Shown in pieces: positions 1 to 8,055 of a stretch of DNA of 34,986 bases (position 1 is the stretch's first letter; each line of letters opens with the position of its first letter). The position numbers were made by a program, and so were the translations under genes. A model generated the notes under the pieces. The model saw only the letters and a program-made list of their open reading frames with translations. It ran no database searches and was not told the DNA's origin. Location: positions 1 through 34,986 of the forward strand of contig CANJWD010000010.1 of the NCBI GenBank assembly GCA_947478475.1, read 5' to 3'. The stretch is from Enterobacterales bacterium (GTDB lineage: Bacteria > Pseudomonadota > Gammaproteobacteria > Enterobacterales > Enterobacteriaceae).

Positions 1-128
1 TCGCAGCGTGGTTTGAGCAGCATAAGCGTCGCTTGTCTCAAAAAATAACGTTTTACCAACAAAACTGGGCTGTCATCAAAAACGCCATTACTGATCACAT
101 CAGATCATTACTGGCTCATCCCGGTTAG
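1..128 (+). CDS. 3' end of an unidentified gene (partial)
   Basis: Reading in the frame that begins at base 3, the window opens inside a reading frame that runs to a TAG at 126-128 (41 codons). The other two plus-strand frames hit stops early. The encoded tail is basic and aromatic (it contains WFEQHKRRL and ends in LLAHPG) and I do not recognise its family. The same frame, after the stop, continues into the ycjX remnant with no normal ycjX start, so this is probably the end of an unrelated gene, possibly part of a mobile element, brought next to ycjX by a deletion or insertion. The evidence is only an open frame cut by the window edge. Confidence 0.35.
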   Translation, partial: AAWFEQHKRRLSQKITFYQQNWAVIKNAITDHIRSLLAHPG

Positions 129-143
129 CCCGCTGCGAAACTC

Positions 144-1094
144 GTGTCCTGGTCCAGACAGATGAGTGCCCTGCTACAGGGTGAACGTGCGCAATGGGCA
201 AGATCGTGGCTGGAGTTGTGTCAGAAATGTGACCCGCTGGCTGTTGCTGATGAAAATCAACTGGCAGCCATCGCCGCGCTCTATACAGAGTATCTGGCAC
301 GCTGCAAAAGTGAAGGCTTTCATTTTATACAGCCCGGGCGTTTTATCCTGCCCGGTGATATGGCCGGCGCACCTGGATTACAGTTTTTTCCATGGCCTGA
401 CAGTGACGGTATCAGTAACCTTTGCCTGACGCAGGTGGATAAACAGAGCAATCTTGGTGTGCTGAGCCGCAGATTTAATTACTACTGCGAGAAAGTCGTT
501 AAGGGATTTTATAAACACTATTTTGTACATTTTGACAGACAAATTGTGCTGGTGGATTGCCTGCAGCCATTAAACAGCGGGCCACAGGCATTTAATGATA
601 TGAGGCTAGCGCTGAGCCAGTTGATGCGAAGTTTTCAGTATGGTAAGCGCACGCTGTTTCGTCGCCTGTTCGCACCGTGCATTGATAAACTGATGTTTGC
701 TGCCACCAAAGTTGATCATATTACGGCTGATCAGCATGCCAATATGCGTTCACTCCTGCAACAGCTGGTCGAGGAAGCACGGCACTATGCCGCTTTTGAG
801 GGAATCAGTATGGATTATGTCGCGCTGGCCTCCGTCCAGGCAACGACAAGTGGCAGGGTTGAATATCAGGGGCAGCAGCACCCTGCGCTGAAGGGACATC
901 GCCTGACGGATGGCATGCCAGTGACGCTGTTTCCCGGTGAGGTGCCGGCCCGTTTGCCAAACGCCGCATTCTGGCAACAGCAAGGGTTTCAGTTTGAGCG
1001 GTTTTGTCCGCATCCAACCGATGCGGGGAGCCCGTTAGCGCACATTCGTTTAGATACCGCTCTGGAGTTTTTACTGGGAGATAAATTGCGATGA
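144..1094 (+). pseudogene. ycjX: ycjX, 5'-truncated (DUF463 P-loop-like protein)
   Basis: The 316 residues match the C-terminal two thirds of enterobacterial YcjX, including FIQPGRFILPGDMAGAP, FNYYCEKVVKGFYK, LVDCLQPLNSGPQAFNDMRL and the terminal [11 protein letters not shown]. coli YcjX is about 465 residues, so roughly 150 N-terminal residues are missing, including the Walker-A-like segment. Similarity starts abruptly at SWSRQM just after a GTG at 144. No ribosome binding site precedes that codon, and an upstream in-frame stop lies at 126-128. YcjX is a stress-associated protein of unknown biochemistry, usually co-transcribed with ycjF. The stop overlaps the ycjF start by four bases, as in a normal operon. 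The gene is almost certainly non-functional as an NTPase, although a stub could still be translated. Confidence 0.85.
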
Positions 1095-2143
1095 GTGAAC
1101 CGCTGAAGCAACGCGTTGATTTTGAAAATGCCCTGCCACCAGAGCAAGAGCATGAATTGAAGCCGGGACGGCTATTTACGCCGCAGGCGGCAGTTAATTT
1201 TTATCCTCAGCACGCTGAGTCAGAAGGGGAATCAGACTATGAAAAAAATAAAAAATATGAAAGCGTCATCGGTGCGCGGGTGAAGCCTTGCGGCAGCCTG
1301 TGGCGTAAGTTATTAGTAGCGGGCATGCTTTTATTTGCGGTCAGCATAGTTGCACAGTCAGTACAATCGTGGTACCAGGCACTGCAGCAAAAAAACTGGT
1401 TTTTTTTAATGAGCGCCAGCGCCGGTGGATTAATAGTCGTGGCCGGCATTGGCTTTTTGGCTGCTGAATGGCGTCGTTTATATCGCTTGCGTCTGCGGCT
1501 TGAAGAACGCGAGCAGGCTACCGGGCTGCTACTGAGCCATGGAATGGTTGCTGGCCGGGAATTTTGTGAAAAGCTGGCGCGCCAGGCAGGCCTGGATCCG
1601 GGGCATCCGGCATTACAGCTCTGGAAGGCTTCATTAAATGATACCCAGAATGACGGAGAAGTGGTCAGGCTGTACGCAACCCTGGTCCAGCCGGTACTCG
1701 ATGCGCAGGCGCGGGCTGAAATTATCCATCATGCGGCGCAGTCAGCACTAATGGTTGCAGTCAGCCCATGGGTGCTGGTTGATATGTTTTTTATTGTCTG
1801 GCGCAATATTCGTTTAATTAATGTTATTGCTGCGTTATACGGTATTGAACTGGGCTATTTCAGTCGTATGCGGTTATTACGGCTGGTGCTGCTGAATACG
1901 GCGTTTGCCGGTGCGTCTGAGGTGGTGAATGAATCCGCGATGGACTGGCTGGCACAGGATTTAACCGCCCGGATTTCCGTGCGCGTTGCTCAGGGGATTG
2001 ACGCCGGATTGCTTACCGCCCGCCTGGGAATTAAAACAATGGAGTTGTGCCGGCCACTGCCATGGATGGCAGGAGATAAACCCAGTCTGGGTGATTTTCG
2101 TCGCCAGCTAATGGAGCAGTTAAAAAACAGACTGAAAAAATAA
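1091..2143 (+). CDS. ycjF: YcjF inner-membrane protein (DUF697)
   Basis: The product has 350 residues against about 353 in E. coli. The N-terminal 70 residues are polar. Two hydrophobic stretches follow, at about residues 75-93 ([15 protein letters not shown]) and 103-125 ([22 protein letters not shown]), with a further hydrophobic part around 215-265 ([20 protein letters not shown]). This matches the YcjF/DUF697 layout. The ATG overlaps the TGA of the ycjX remnant (ATGA), so translation was originally coupled. The function is not known beyond its association with ycjX and the phage-shock neighbourhood. Only 26 bases separate its stop from the converging tpx stop. In E. coli tyrR lies between these two genes, and here it is absent. 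Confidence 0.9.
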   Translation: MSEPLKQRVDFENALPPEQEHELKPGRLFTPQAAVNFYPQHAESEGESDYEKNKKYESVIGARVKPCGSLWRKLLVAGMLLFAVSIVAQSVQSWYQALQQKNWFFLMSASAGGLIVVAGIGFLAAEWRRLYRLRLRLEEREQATGLLLSHGMVAGREFCEKLARQAGLDPGHPALQLWKASLNDTQNDGEVVRLYATLVQPVLDAQARAEIIHHAAQSALMVAVSPWVLVDMFFIVWRNIRLINVIAALYGIELGYFSRMRLLRLVLLNTAFAGASEVVNESAMDWLAQDLTARISVRVAQGIDAGLLTARLGIKTMELCRPLPWMAGDKPSLGDFRRQLMEQLKNRLKK

Positions 2144-2161
2144 CGGCTGAAATCGTCAGCC
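2134..2161 (-). terminator. Rho-independent terminator of tpx
   Basis: Bases 2145-2150 (GGCTGA) pair perfectly with 2156-2161 (TCAGCC) around a five-base loop. Read on the minus strand, the hairpin is followed by TTATTTTTT, so it fits a terminator for tpx. It lies only a few bases past the tpx stop and overlaps the last codons of ycjF. The plus-strand side has no T-run. Confidence 0.65.
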
Positions 2162-2169
2162 GCCGGGGG

Positions 2170-2673
2170 TTATTTCAGGGCCATCAGCGCCGCGTCATAG
2201 TTCGGCTCGGTGGTGATTTCATCCACTAGCTCACTGTAGATAACCTGGTTCTGCGCGTCGGTAACGATAACAGCACGCGCAGTAAGCGTTGCCAGCGGGC
2301 CGCTGCTGATTTCTACGCCGTACGCCTGTTTAAAATCACCGCCGCGTAACGTAGAAAGTGTCACCACGTTACTGAGACCTTCTGCACCGCAGAAACGGGA
2401 GTGTGCAAAGGGTAAATCTGATGAAATACACAGGACCACAGTATTTTCCAGCTGGCTGGCTAACTGATTAAATTTTCGCACGGATGCAGCGCAGACAGCG
2501 GTATCGATACTTGGGAATATATTCAGCACCTTACGTTTACCGGCAAAATGGCTCAGTGCAACATCGGACAGATCCCCGGCGGTCAGAGTGAACTCCGGAA
2601 TTTTGTTACCGGGCTGGGGAAGCATGCCTTTAATGCTGACAAGATTACCCTGAAAACGTGTTGTTTGTGCCAT
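2170..2673 (-). CDS. tpx: Thiol peroxidase Tpx
   Basis: The product has 167 residues, the normal Tpx length. The peroxiredoxin active site [16 protein letters not shown] puts the peroxidatic cysteine at residue 61, and RFCGAEG puts the resolving cysteine at 95, as in E. coli Tpx. The enzyme reduces hydrogen and alkyl peroxides using thioredoxin. The ATG is preceded by AAGGAG seven bases upstream, which fixes the start. It converges with ycjF and has its own terminator at 2134-2161. Tandem 13-bp repeats lie just upstream, in the likely promoter or leader. All key residues are intact, so I expect it to be functional. Confidence 0.96.
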   Translation of the reverse strand: MAQTTRFQGNLVSIKGMLPQPGNKIPEFTLTAGDLSDVALSHFAGKRKVLNIFPSIDTAVCAASVRKFNQLASQLENTVVLCISSDLPFAHSRFCGAEGLSNVVTLSTLRGGDFKQAYGVEISSGPLATLTARAVIVTDAQNQVIYSELVDEITTEPNYDAALMALK

Positions 2674-2700
2674 TGTTACTCCTTTTTACCGGTACATTTT

Positions 2701-2726
2701 TTACCGTTACAATTTACCGTTACAAT
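2701..2726. repeat. 13-bp tandem duplication upstream of tpx
   Basis: TTACCGTTACAAT occurs twice head to tail, with degenerate relatives on both sides (ACCGGTACATTTT, ACAGATACAATTTT). It sits 28-53 bases upstream of the tpx start, where promoter or leader sequence would be. The rest of 2674-2908 shows no convincing gene. Confidence 0.75.
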
Positions 2727-2908
2727 TTTTACAGATACAATTTTTGCAGATAATAGACGCTTAACATTCAGTCTCTCTCTAGGGTAACCTGACAGTGCTG
2801 TATAGCGCAAACGGTAAATCCGTGGCAGCACAGACGCCCTGTCTGTAATGCGGTAACTGAGATTTTCTGCGTTATTGGCGCATTTTGTTGTGACAAATTG
2901 TTTTGTGA

Positions 2909-3415
2909 TTAAATAACAAAATCATCTAATTTTGGCGCGTCATCTGACAGGCCAAAAACCTGAAGCTGGTAGCTGCTAAACAGACCATTAAAGCCGATTA
3001 AATTGATATTAGTTTTGTTAACAACATCCAGCAGCAGCTGATTATTTTCACCCGATGAATCACTTCTGATGGATTCAGCACAGGCATTCAGGACCTGACT
3101 TTTATTTTTGTACGACGTCGTGATATCGCTGCGTTGCATAATTTCAGTTAATGATGCGCTGAATTCTTTCACTGCCAGAACGTATTCGCTTGTGATGCGT
3201 GTTTTTTTCTCCTCTTCAGAAAGATTCTGTCTGTTTATTTTAGCAATGGCTGCTGTTAATCGCTCAGTGAGCGCCGGATTCGCTGTCTGCAGTTGCTGCA
3301 CAAGGTCACTAATGGTCGCGTCGTCTAACGGGGCAGGTTTTTGAGGGGGCGCACTCTCTGTACCAGAAAGTTGCGTCTGCATGATCGCTGCATGTGCACC
3401 ACGGATAGCAGGCAT
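2909..3415 (-). CDS. OrgC-position T3SS protein (putative secreted protein)
   Basis: The product has 168 residues, with AGGAG seven bases before the ATG. It is the last gene of the prgHIJK-orgAB set, exactly where Salmonella has orgC (about 150 residues, a secreted protein reported to promote needle assembly). It has a polar, Pro/Gln/Ser-rich N-terminal 35 residues without a Sec signal peptide, as expected of a T3SS substrate. A mostly helical, charged body follows. I cannot recall enough OrgC sequence to confirm homology, so the name rests on position, size and character. It starts three bases after the orgB stop, so the two are surely co-transcribed. Confidence 0.6.
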   Translation of the reverse strand: MPAIRGAHAAIMQTQLSGTESAPPQKPAPLDDATISDLVQQLQTANPALTERLTAAIAKINRQNLSEEEKKTRITSEYVLAVKEFSASLTEIMQRSDITTSYKNKSQVLNACAESIRSDSSGENNQLLLDVVNKTNINLIGFNGLFSSYQLQVFGLSDDAPKLDDFVI

Positions 3416-3418
3416 AGA

Positions 3419-4129
3419 TTACTCCTGATGATTTTCGGGATTTTGGATAGAGGGTACTGCTGCTAATTGCGCTGACTTGTCCTGCAAAAGTTCCCGGGCA
3501 AACTGTAACGCATTGTCTTTCATGGCGGAAAATTGCTTATATCGTTTTGAGCGATATACAATATTATCCGCTGCCCGGTATAAATTTTTGCTGTAATTTT
3601 CGGCGTTAAATGTCAGGATCTCGCTGCCAATTTCAACGGAAATGATTGTTTCGTCGGTCCATGTCACCTGAATATTTTTACTCAGATCCTTTATCTCCTC
3701 ACTCACTGTTTTTTCCAGCTTTTGTGGTAAAAAAAGGTGCACCTGTTTTTCATTAACGTAGTGTTCTGAAAACTCTTTCAGTAAAGGTCTCAGCAATGTT
3801 TCACTGGTGAACGATTGCTCTAACTGACCGATTAATGTTGATTTTGCCAGCGCGACAATGCTTTCAAAAGCACGCTGGTAACCGTCGATGGTGGTTATCA
3901 TGTGCTGAATAAAAAAATCCAGGCCAAACAAATAGCCTTCAGCTTTTGCATCATCCAGCAGTGTCTGTTTTTTTTGTTCTGCTGCTTCGACGAGCTGCTT
4001 GCTACGTTTTCTTGCCTGAGCCTCGACCCTTGTGGCATAGCGCGCCGCAGTGACCGAACCGTGTTTAATGATCAGGCCATCAATTGCGGGGGGCAGCATG
4101 CCGGGATCAAGAGATTTTCGCATAATCAA
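3419..4129 (-). CDS. orgB: OrgB/SctL, T3SS ATPase stator (sorting platform)
   Basis: The 236 residues are close to Salmonella OrgB (about 226). SctL proteins, relatives of FliH and the ATPase peripheral stalk, link the ATPase InvC to the SpaO pods beneath the injectisome. The N-terminal third (residues about 35-70) is a charged helix rich in Glu, Lys, Gln and Ala (RVEAQARKRSKQL, EAAEQKKQ), the expected coiled coil. The C-terminal two thirds contains the mixed alpha/beta part (FLPQKLE, VEIGSEILTFNAE). The start at 4129 lies inside orgA and overlaps it by 23 bases, suggesting coupled translation. A second in-frame ATG lies two codons later. Confidence 0.85.
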   Translation of the reverse strand: MIMRKSLDPGMLPPAIDGLIIKHGSVTAARYATRVEAQARKRSKQLVEAAEQKKQTLLDDAKAEGYLFGLDFFIQHMITTIDGYQRAFESIVALAKSTLIGQLEQSFTSETLLRPLLKEFSEHYVNEKQVHLFLPQKLEKTVSEEIKDLSKNIQVTWTDETIISVEIGSEILTFNAENYSKNLYRAADNIVYRSKRYKQFSAMKDNALQFARELLQDKSAQLAAVPSIQNPENHQE

Positions 4130-4643
4130 AGGCCATAATCAGAGTTGATGGGGCGATAATGAACGCTTTGTGGGCGGTTAGATCGGAAAACATCAGTCTG
4201 GCCCTCTGTGTCAGTGCCGGTGAAAAATTTTCCAGTGTTGCGATCAAAGCTCCGGCACCGGTATCCTGGATGGTTTCTGTGGTAAGAGCAGTCAGAGGTT
4301 GTGGTGGCAGAGAAATACCTAACGGCAATGCCATAAAAGCCTGGCAATTCGCATCAAACCGGCGTGCTATTCCGGAAAAAATTAATGGCGGGCGTAACAG
4401 GTAACAGCCAAGCAGTATTGCGACGCGTGGTATATATTGCCAGCCTCTGATGACAGCAGAAAGCAGTGGCCCTGGCGCAAAGGAGAAGTCGACATTCCGT
4501 AATAAGTTATAATGTTCCATGATGAGTTGACTTGACAGACTATGACTCTGTGTCGCCAGCACGACGTCCGGCAGAGCAGCAAGGTACTCCTGCTTCATAT
4601 AGCTGTGTGGTGCATACATGATTTTCAGCAATTCAGCTTCCAT
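4107..4643 (-). CDS. orgA: OrgA/SctK, T3SS sorting-platform adaptor
   Basis: The 178 residues compare with about 199 in Salmonella OrgA. SctK proteins (OrgA, MxiK) cap the sorting-platform pods and connect SpaO to the cytoplasmic domain of PrgH. The gene lies between prgK and orgB as in SPI-1. The segment containing YMKQEYLAALP and the run of conserved hydrophobic residues around YIPRVAILLGCYLLRP fit the family. No membrane segment long enough to be certain is present, consistent with a peripheral protein. The order and the 23-base overlap with orgB support the assignment more than any single motif. Confidence 0.8.
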   Translation of the reverse strand: MEAELLKIMYAPHSYMKQEYLAALPDVVLATQSHSLSSQLIMEHYNLLRNVDFSFAPGPLLSAVIRGWQYIPRVAILLGCYLLRPPLIFSGIARRFDANCQAFMALPLGISLPPQPLTALTTETIQDTGAGALIATLENFSPALTQRARLMFSDLTAHKAFIIAPSTLIMAFDYAKIS

Positions 4644-4653
4644 AAATCTGTTT

Positions 4654-5493
4654 TCAGGCCCCTTTATCAGCAGCCTGCTCAGTAAGGATTTCAGGCGTGA
4701 TGCTGCCGGATGCAGCGCTATGAGTGGTAGTGATATTTTGTGATTGTGCAGTGCTCCTGGCGAGAGGCGGGCTGATTTTTTTACTCTGTCGCTGCCACAA
4801 CAGCCCGCCGCTAATCCCTGCAGCCAGTAATACCATGATAATGATGATTATCACACTTAGCCCGCTGCCGGATCCCGTGCTTTCCGTTGATGTCGGCAAG
4901 GCACGCTGAATAACAGGCTGTTGAAACAGCGCCACTGAAATATTGGAGAATTCAATGTGACTAAAACTGTTTTTGAAAAATAATTTGATCTCATTGATAA
5001 ACTTAGCCTCATCAATAACACCGCTATAGGTTAACAGTGCGGAAACGTGCACCGGATCAGGCGTTCGCACATCGTTACGACTATTAAGAGGGTAGCTGAT
5101 ATGAACTTTTGCCTCTGTTACCGGGCGTAGTATGGACAGTGACTGTTCCAGGCGCTGTTCAAGCGCTGAAATTAAACGTGCTTTTTCTGCCTGAGGCGAG
5201 GCAACCAGCGCATCTGCGGGAAAAGCCTGCATAATTTCAACGCGTGGCGCAGAAGGCAAGTGATAGCGGTTTAGCAGCTCAACCGCTGCAACAAAATCAA
5301 CAGAACTGACCGTGACAGAGAGCCCCAGTTTACCCTGATCAGTTTTTTCGGCGGCAATGTTATTTTGTTGCAGCAGTGAAAGCACTTCATTTGCCTGGCG
5401 CTGATCAAGAGCGGTAAGCAGTTTTTCCTGCTTGCAGCCCTGCAGTAACAACATGATGAGGATCAAGCTAATGTTAACGATCAGACGACTCAT
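4654..5493 (-). CDS. prgK: PrgK/SctJ, inner-membrane ring lipoprotein
   Basis: The 279 residues compare with about 252 in Salmonella PrgK. It forms the inner 24-mer ring of the needle-complex base in the periplasm. The N-terminus is a lipoprotein signal with lipobox LLQGC (Cys at residue 20). Two ring-building alpha/beta domains follow, with the family features VLSLLQQNNI, RLEQSLSILRPVTEAKVHISYP and VSALLTYSG. A C-terminal membrane segment (VIIIIIMVLLAAGISGGLLW) is present. The ATG at 5493 is preferred. A GTG at 5496 immediately before it shares its last base position with the prgJ TAG. The extra length is in the C-terminal cytoplasmic tail, which is rich in Ser, Thr and Gln. Confidence 0.93.
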   Translation of the reverse strand: MSRLIVNISLILIMLLLQGCKQEKLLTALDQRQANEVLSLLQQNNIAAEKTDQGKLGLSVTVSSVDFVAAVELLNRYHLPSAPRVEIMQAFPADALVASPQAEKARLISALEQRLEQSLSILRPVTEAKVHISYPLNSRNDVRTPDPVHVSALLTYSGVIDEAKFINEIKLFFKNSFSHIEFSNISVALFQQPVIQRALPTSTESTGSGSGLSVIIIIIMVLLAAGISGGLLWQRQSKKISPPLARSTAQSQNITTTHSAASGSITPEILTEQAADKGA

Positions 5494-5495
5494 CA

Positions 5496-5795
5496 CTACT
5501 GTGCTTTAATCAGGGTTTCAACGGTGGTCGTCGCTTTTCTGGCTATGGTGCTGACCAGCGAGACATAGATAGTATAATCTCCCAGTCTGTTCTGGAGATC
5601 AGCGAGTACTGCCGGATTTGAAAGGCCGGCCGGATCATTCATAATGGCGTCGATGCTCATTCTGTCTCGCTCGTTTTTCACGGCGCTGGCGCTGTAGGCA
5701 TTACGCACTATATCTTCGAGCGGAATGAGCGTTTCGCTGTCGGATTCCGGGCGGGTGTTTTGCATCATAAAGGCAGGGCTGACGGGCAGGTTCAT
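5496..5795 (-). CDS. prgJ: PrgJ/SctI, inner rod protein
   Basis: The product has 99 residues with this start, against 101 in Salmonella. PrgJ forms the short inner rod linking the export apparatus to the needle. The C-terminal half keeps the family pattern GDYTIYVSLVSTIARKATTTVETL, equivalent to the NLYVSMVSTLTRK region of PrgJ. I chose the ATG at 5795 because GAGGAG lies four bases upstream. A longer frame opens at 5834, but its extra 13 codons have no comparable ribosome site. It abuts prgK (stop and start share bases) and lies between prgI and prgK as in SPI-1. Confidence 0.9.
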   Translation of the reverse strand: MNLPVSPAFMMQNTRPESDSETLIPLEDIVRNAYSASAVKNERDRMSIDAIMNDPAGLSNPAVLADLQNRLGDYTIYVSLVSTIARKATTTVETLIKAQ

Positions 5796-5870
5796 GGTGC
5801 TCCTCACAATCATATTAAAATAGCGCCAGGGCATCTGCTAGCAATAGCGGCGCTGATATCGGCGGATTAA

Positions 5871-6170
5871 CTAACGGAAATTCTGGATAATAGCCGAGTC
5901 AACATCCTTGTAGGTCTTAACCACGTTAGACTGCGCATTGCGATATAAGGTATATTCTGAGAGCAGGCTCTGATATTTAGCCAGTACGCTTGGGTTAGAA
6001 GGATCGTTAACCAGGTCTACCTGAGCGGCTCTGAGGTTTGCCTGTAAATCGGTAACACCGGCATCAAACAGGGCAGACGCAGCATCGAGAAACATGGTCT
6101 GGTCACCAGGAACTCTGGCGGGCTCCTGCATAGCTTTTGGGAGTGGGAGTACAATAGGAGGTGTTGCCAT
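5871..6170 (-). CDS. prgI: PrgI/SctF, needle filament subunit, with N-terminal insert
   Basis: The product has 99 residues, whereas Salmonella PrgI has 80. PrgI polymerises into the extracellular needle. The C-terminal 75 residues match closely: the helix DAGVTDLQANLRAAQVDL, the turn NDPSNPS (PrgI has a similar Pro-containing turn), YQSLLSEYTLYRNAQSN and the terminal AIIQNFR. The first four residues MATP are also those of PrgI, and AAGGAT lies upstream of this ATG, so the start is credible. Between MATP and the helix there are about 19 extra residues rich in Pro and small residues (PIVLPLPKAMQEPARVPGD). A second ATG at residue 26 would give a shorter protein but has no good ribosome site. Confidence 0.93.
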   Translation of the reverse strand: MATPPIVLPLPKAMQEPARVPGDQTMFLDAASALFDAGVTDLQANLRAAQVDLVNDPSNPSVLAKYQSLLSEYTLYRNAQSNVVKTYKDVDSAIIQNFR

Positions 6171-6228
6171 AATAGATATCCTTAATCAAATAGAATGAAT
6201 AAATGTGCTGTCACTGACAGCACGCTAA

Positions 6229-7440
6229 TTAAAGTCCAGGAAAATACCAGTGGCTTTTTCCCATCAATACATACCCCTGCTGGCCATTAAGATAAGATTT
6301 ACCCTTTAACAGATCGTTGTCTAATTTAATATCAAAATTAATATAACGATTACCCCAGGCTATTTTATAGTTTTCAATAAATTGATTAATCTGAAAGAGC
6401 TCATTATCACTCAGCGCAGCACGAATACTAAATGTTGCTCCCTGCGGTGTGGATAATTTGGCAAAGGGTAAATAAATCAATTTTAAGCTTTCTTCGGCAT
6501 TACTGATAACGGCATTTTTTGGATAGGTTTTAATCAGCATATCCTGTGCGAAAGGCATCCATTTTAATGCCAGTAATTTTAATTCTTTTAGTTTTTCTGA
6601 CGTTAATTCTGGCCCGGCGACGATTTTTATCACAGGCTGCATAGGGGATGAAAGATCAACGGTTAATACCTGATAATTTTTTTCCCAAAATTTATTGGTA
6701 AGTTTTTCTGGCGCTGCTGAAAGCAAAATAACTTCTATTTTTTCGTCACGGGGCCGGGGATTTTTCTGCAATGCCTGTAAAATCCAGTCATAATCCCGTT
6801 GTGTTTCTGCAAATAGATAATAAGTATTTGTATTGTCTTTAACAATACTGACGGGATTCACCGATCCCGCTACTGTCTCGAACAGAGAATTTTTTACCGT
6901 TTGCTCAGACTGTGAATAATTAAACCATGCTACACCAGCCAGTATGCCTAAAATAGCGACCACGCTGACTGAAACGGTGAGTGTTTTGAATATATTTTTC
7001 CGGTTTATTTTTTCATGATTTTTTGCAGAAGAAATATCACTCTCTTTAATCATAACGGGCACGTATTTTATGACAGCGTCACTCCACTCTTCGGATTGTT
7101 CTTTTATAGCGATGATCAAATTATCGGTCTGCACGACGTGATTAAATTTGAAGAGTGTAGTTTTAGATGAACCCGCTGCAGCGATGCACGTTATAGTAAA
7201 TTCACTGTTTTTATCCGCAGAGGCGATGCTGTTTTCTGTCAGATCGATATAATAGGAATTGTCAGAATCATCACAAGGAATAAATAACGTAATGGCAGAT
7301 TTATTTTCGTCATTCAGAGTGTTTACGTCGGAATCAGTGCTGTCAGGATTTTTACCGGTTTTAACCCGATAATTTCCTGACGATAGCAACAGCTCGCTGC
7401 CTGACATTCCACCAGACAGAACCCTGAGAGTGAATAGCAC
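6229..7440 (-). CDS. prgH: PrgH/SctD, outer ring of the inner-membrane base
   Basis: The 403 residues compare with about 392 in Salmonella. PrgH spans the inner membrane, anchors the sorting platform on the cytoplasmic side and forms the larger ring of the base. It has an N-terminal cytoplasmic FHA-like beta domain (residues 1-140), one membrane helix (about 153-174, LTVSVSVVAILGILAGVAWF) and a long periplasmic part built of ring-building folds. The start is a GTG with AGGAG eight bases upstream. It leads the minus-strand operon prgHIJK-orgAB and is transcribed away from invF. In Salmonella prgH is not next to invF, so this arrangement is more compact. Confidence 0.92.
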   Translation of the reverse strand: MLFTLRVLSGGMSGSELLLSSGNYRVKTGKNPDSTDSDVNTLNDENKSAITLFIPCDDSDNSYYIDLTENSIASADKNSEFTITCIAAAGSSKTTLFKFNHVVQTDNLIIAIKEQSEEWSDAVIKYVPVMIKESDISSAKNHEKINRKNIFKTLTVSVSVVAILGILAGVAWFNYSQSEQTVKNSLFETVAGSVNPVSIVKDNTNTYYLFAETQRDYDWILQALQKNPRPRDEKIEVILLSAAPEKLTNKFWEKNYQVLTVDLSSPMQPVIKIVAGPELTSEKLKELKLLALKWMPFAQDMLIKTYPKNAVISNAEESLKLIYLPFAKLSTPQGATFSIRAALSDNELFQINQFIENYKIAWGNRYINFDIKLDNDLLKGKSYLNGQQGYVLMGKSHWYFPGL

Positions 7441-8055
7441 GCTGATATCTCCTGTTGAGATCTAATGAAATACATTTTGGTGTGATACAAACCTGCCTAG
7501 TATTAAGAGTAGATATTATTTAAAACAAGTAAATTAAAATTGTCCTTAAATATTATTTAAAACGTTCCTCTGTTTCTTTTTTAATGAATAGCCATTATTT
7601 TATGTTAGTTACTCTTACCTTTGTTCTCCTTTCTGTTGCTCTGTACTTGTTGACTTATGTACGTTTAGGAACCAGGTAACAACCGCCATACTGCTATGAA
7701 ACATCAGACAGACAACTTAGGGATGGATGAAATTAAGGATGGGTGAAAAGGCGCCGACATGGTTACCTGCAACAGATGCGCATTTCGGGCCTTTTTTTGA
7801 AAAATTATCAGCTATTTCAATAGGTTTAGAACAAACTCCTGGCGGAAGTTACGGGTAGTCCTGGGCTAAAACTTTCCTTTGACAACCCATTTTCTTACAG
7901 CAAACATAACTGGCTGTTTTCAGCCATCTGTTGATCGTACCCGTTAGATGTTGAAATGTATCTGGCATATCTGTTGCAAATGATGAAAAAATGTATACTC
8001 AATAACAATGAGTACTGGGTTAATTATTTTTAATGGCTCATAAAAAGGTAGCGAT
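7441..8055. promoter_or_regulatory. Divergent control region between prgH and invF
   Basis: This is 615 AT-rich bases with no established gene, separating two divergent T3SS operons. Visible elements are inverted octamers CAGGTAAC (7673-7680) and GTTACCTG (7762-7769), and a direct repeat GGATGGATGAA / GGATGGGTGAA (7721-7731 and 7737-7747). AAAAGGC (7746-7752) pairs with GCCTTTT (7789-7795) and is followed by more T. A TGGCTG-TTTT-CAGCCA hairpin lies at 7911-7926. A possible -10 TATACT lies at 7994-7999, ahead of the invF ribosome site AAGGT at 8045-8049. On the minus strand TTGTTT and TAATAC sit 17 bases apart upstream of prgH. Which of these are real sites is not known. SPI-1 relatives use HilA-like activators here. 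Confidence 0.45.
7584..7679 (+). CDS. Possible 31-residue membrane peptide
   Basis: An ATG frame of 31 codons lies in the prgH-invF gap. It encodes a short polar start (MNSHYF), about 18 hydrophobic residues (MLVTLTFVLLSVALYLLT) and a basic tail (YVRLGTR), the shape of a small single-pass membrane protein. There is no Shine-Dalgarno sequence before the ATG (the upstream bases are pyrimidine-rich). AT-rich DNA can give such peptides by chance, so this is only a candidate. Confidence 0.18.
   Translation: MNSHYFMLVTLTFVLLSVALYLLTYVRLGTR

Noticed and set aside
4126..4582. Minus-strand frames inside orgA in other phases
   Set aside because: They overlap orgA, which fits operon order, size and family. 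The alternatives have no start signals.
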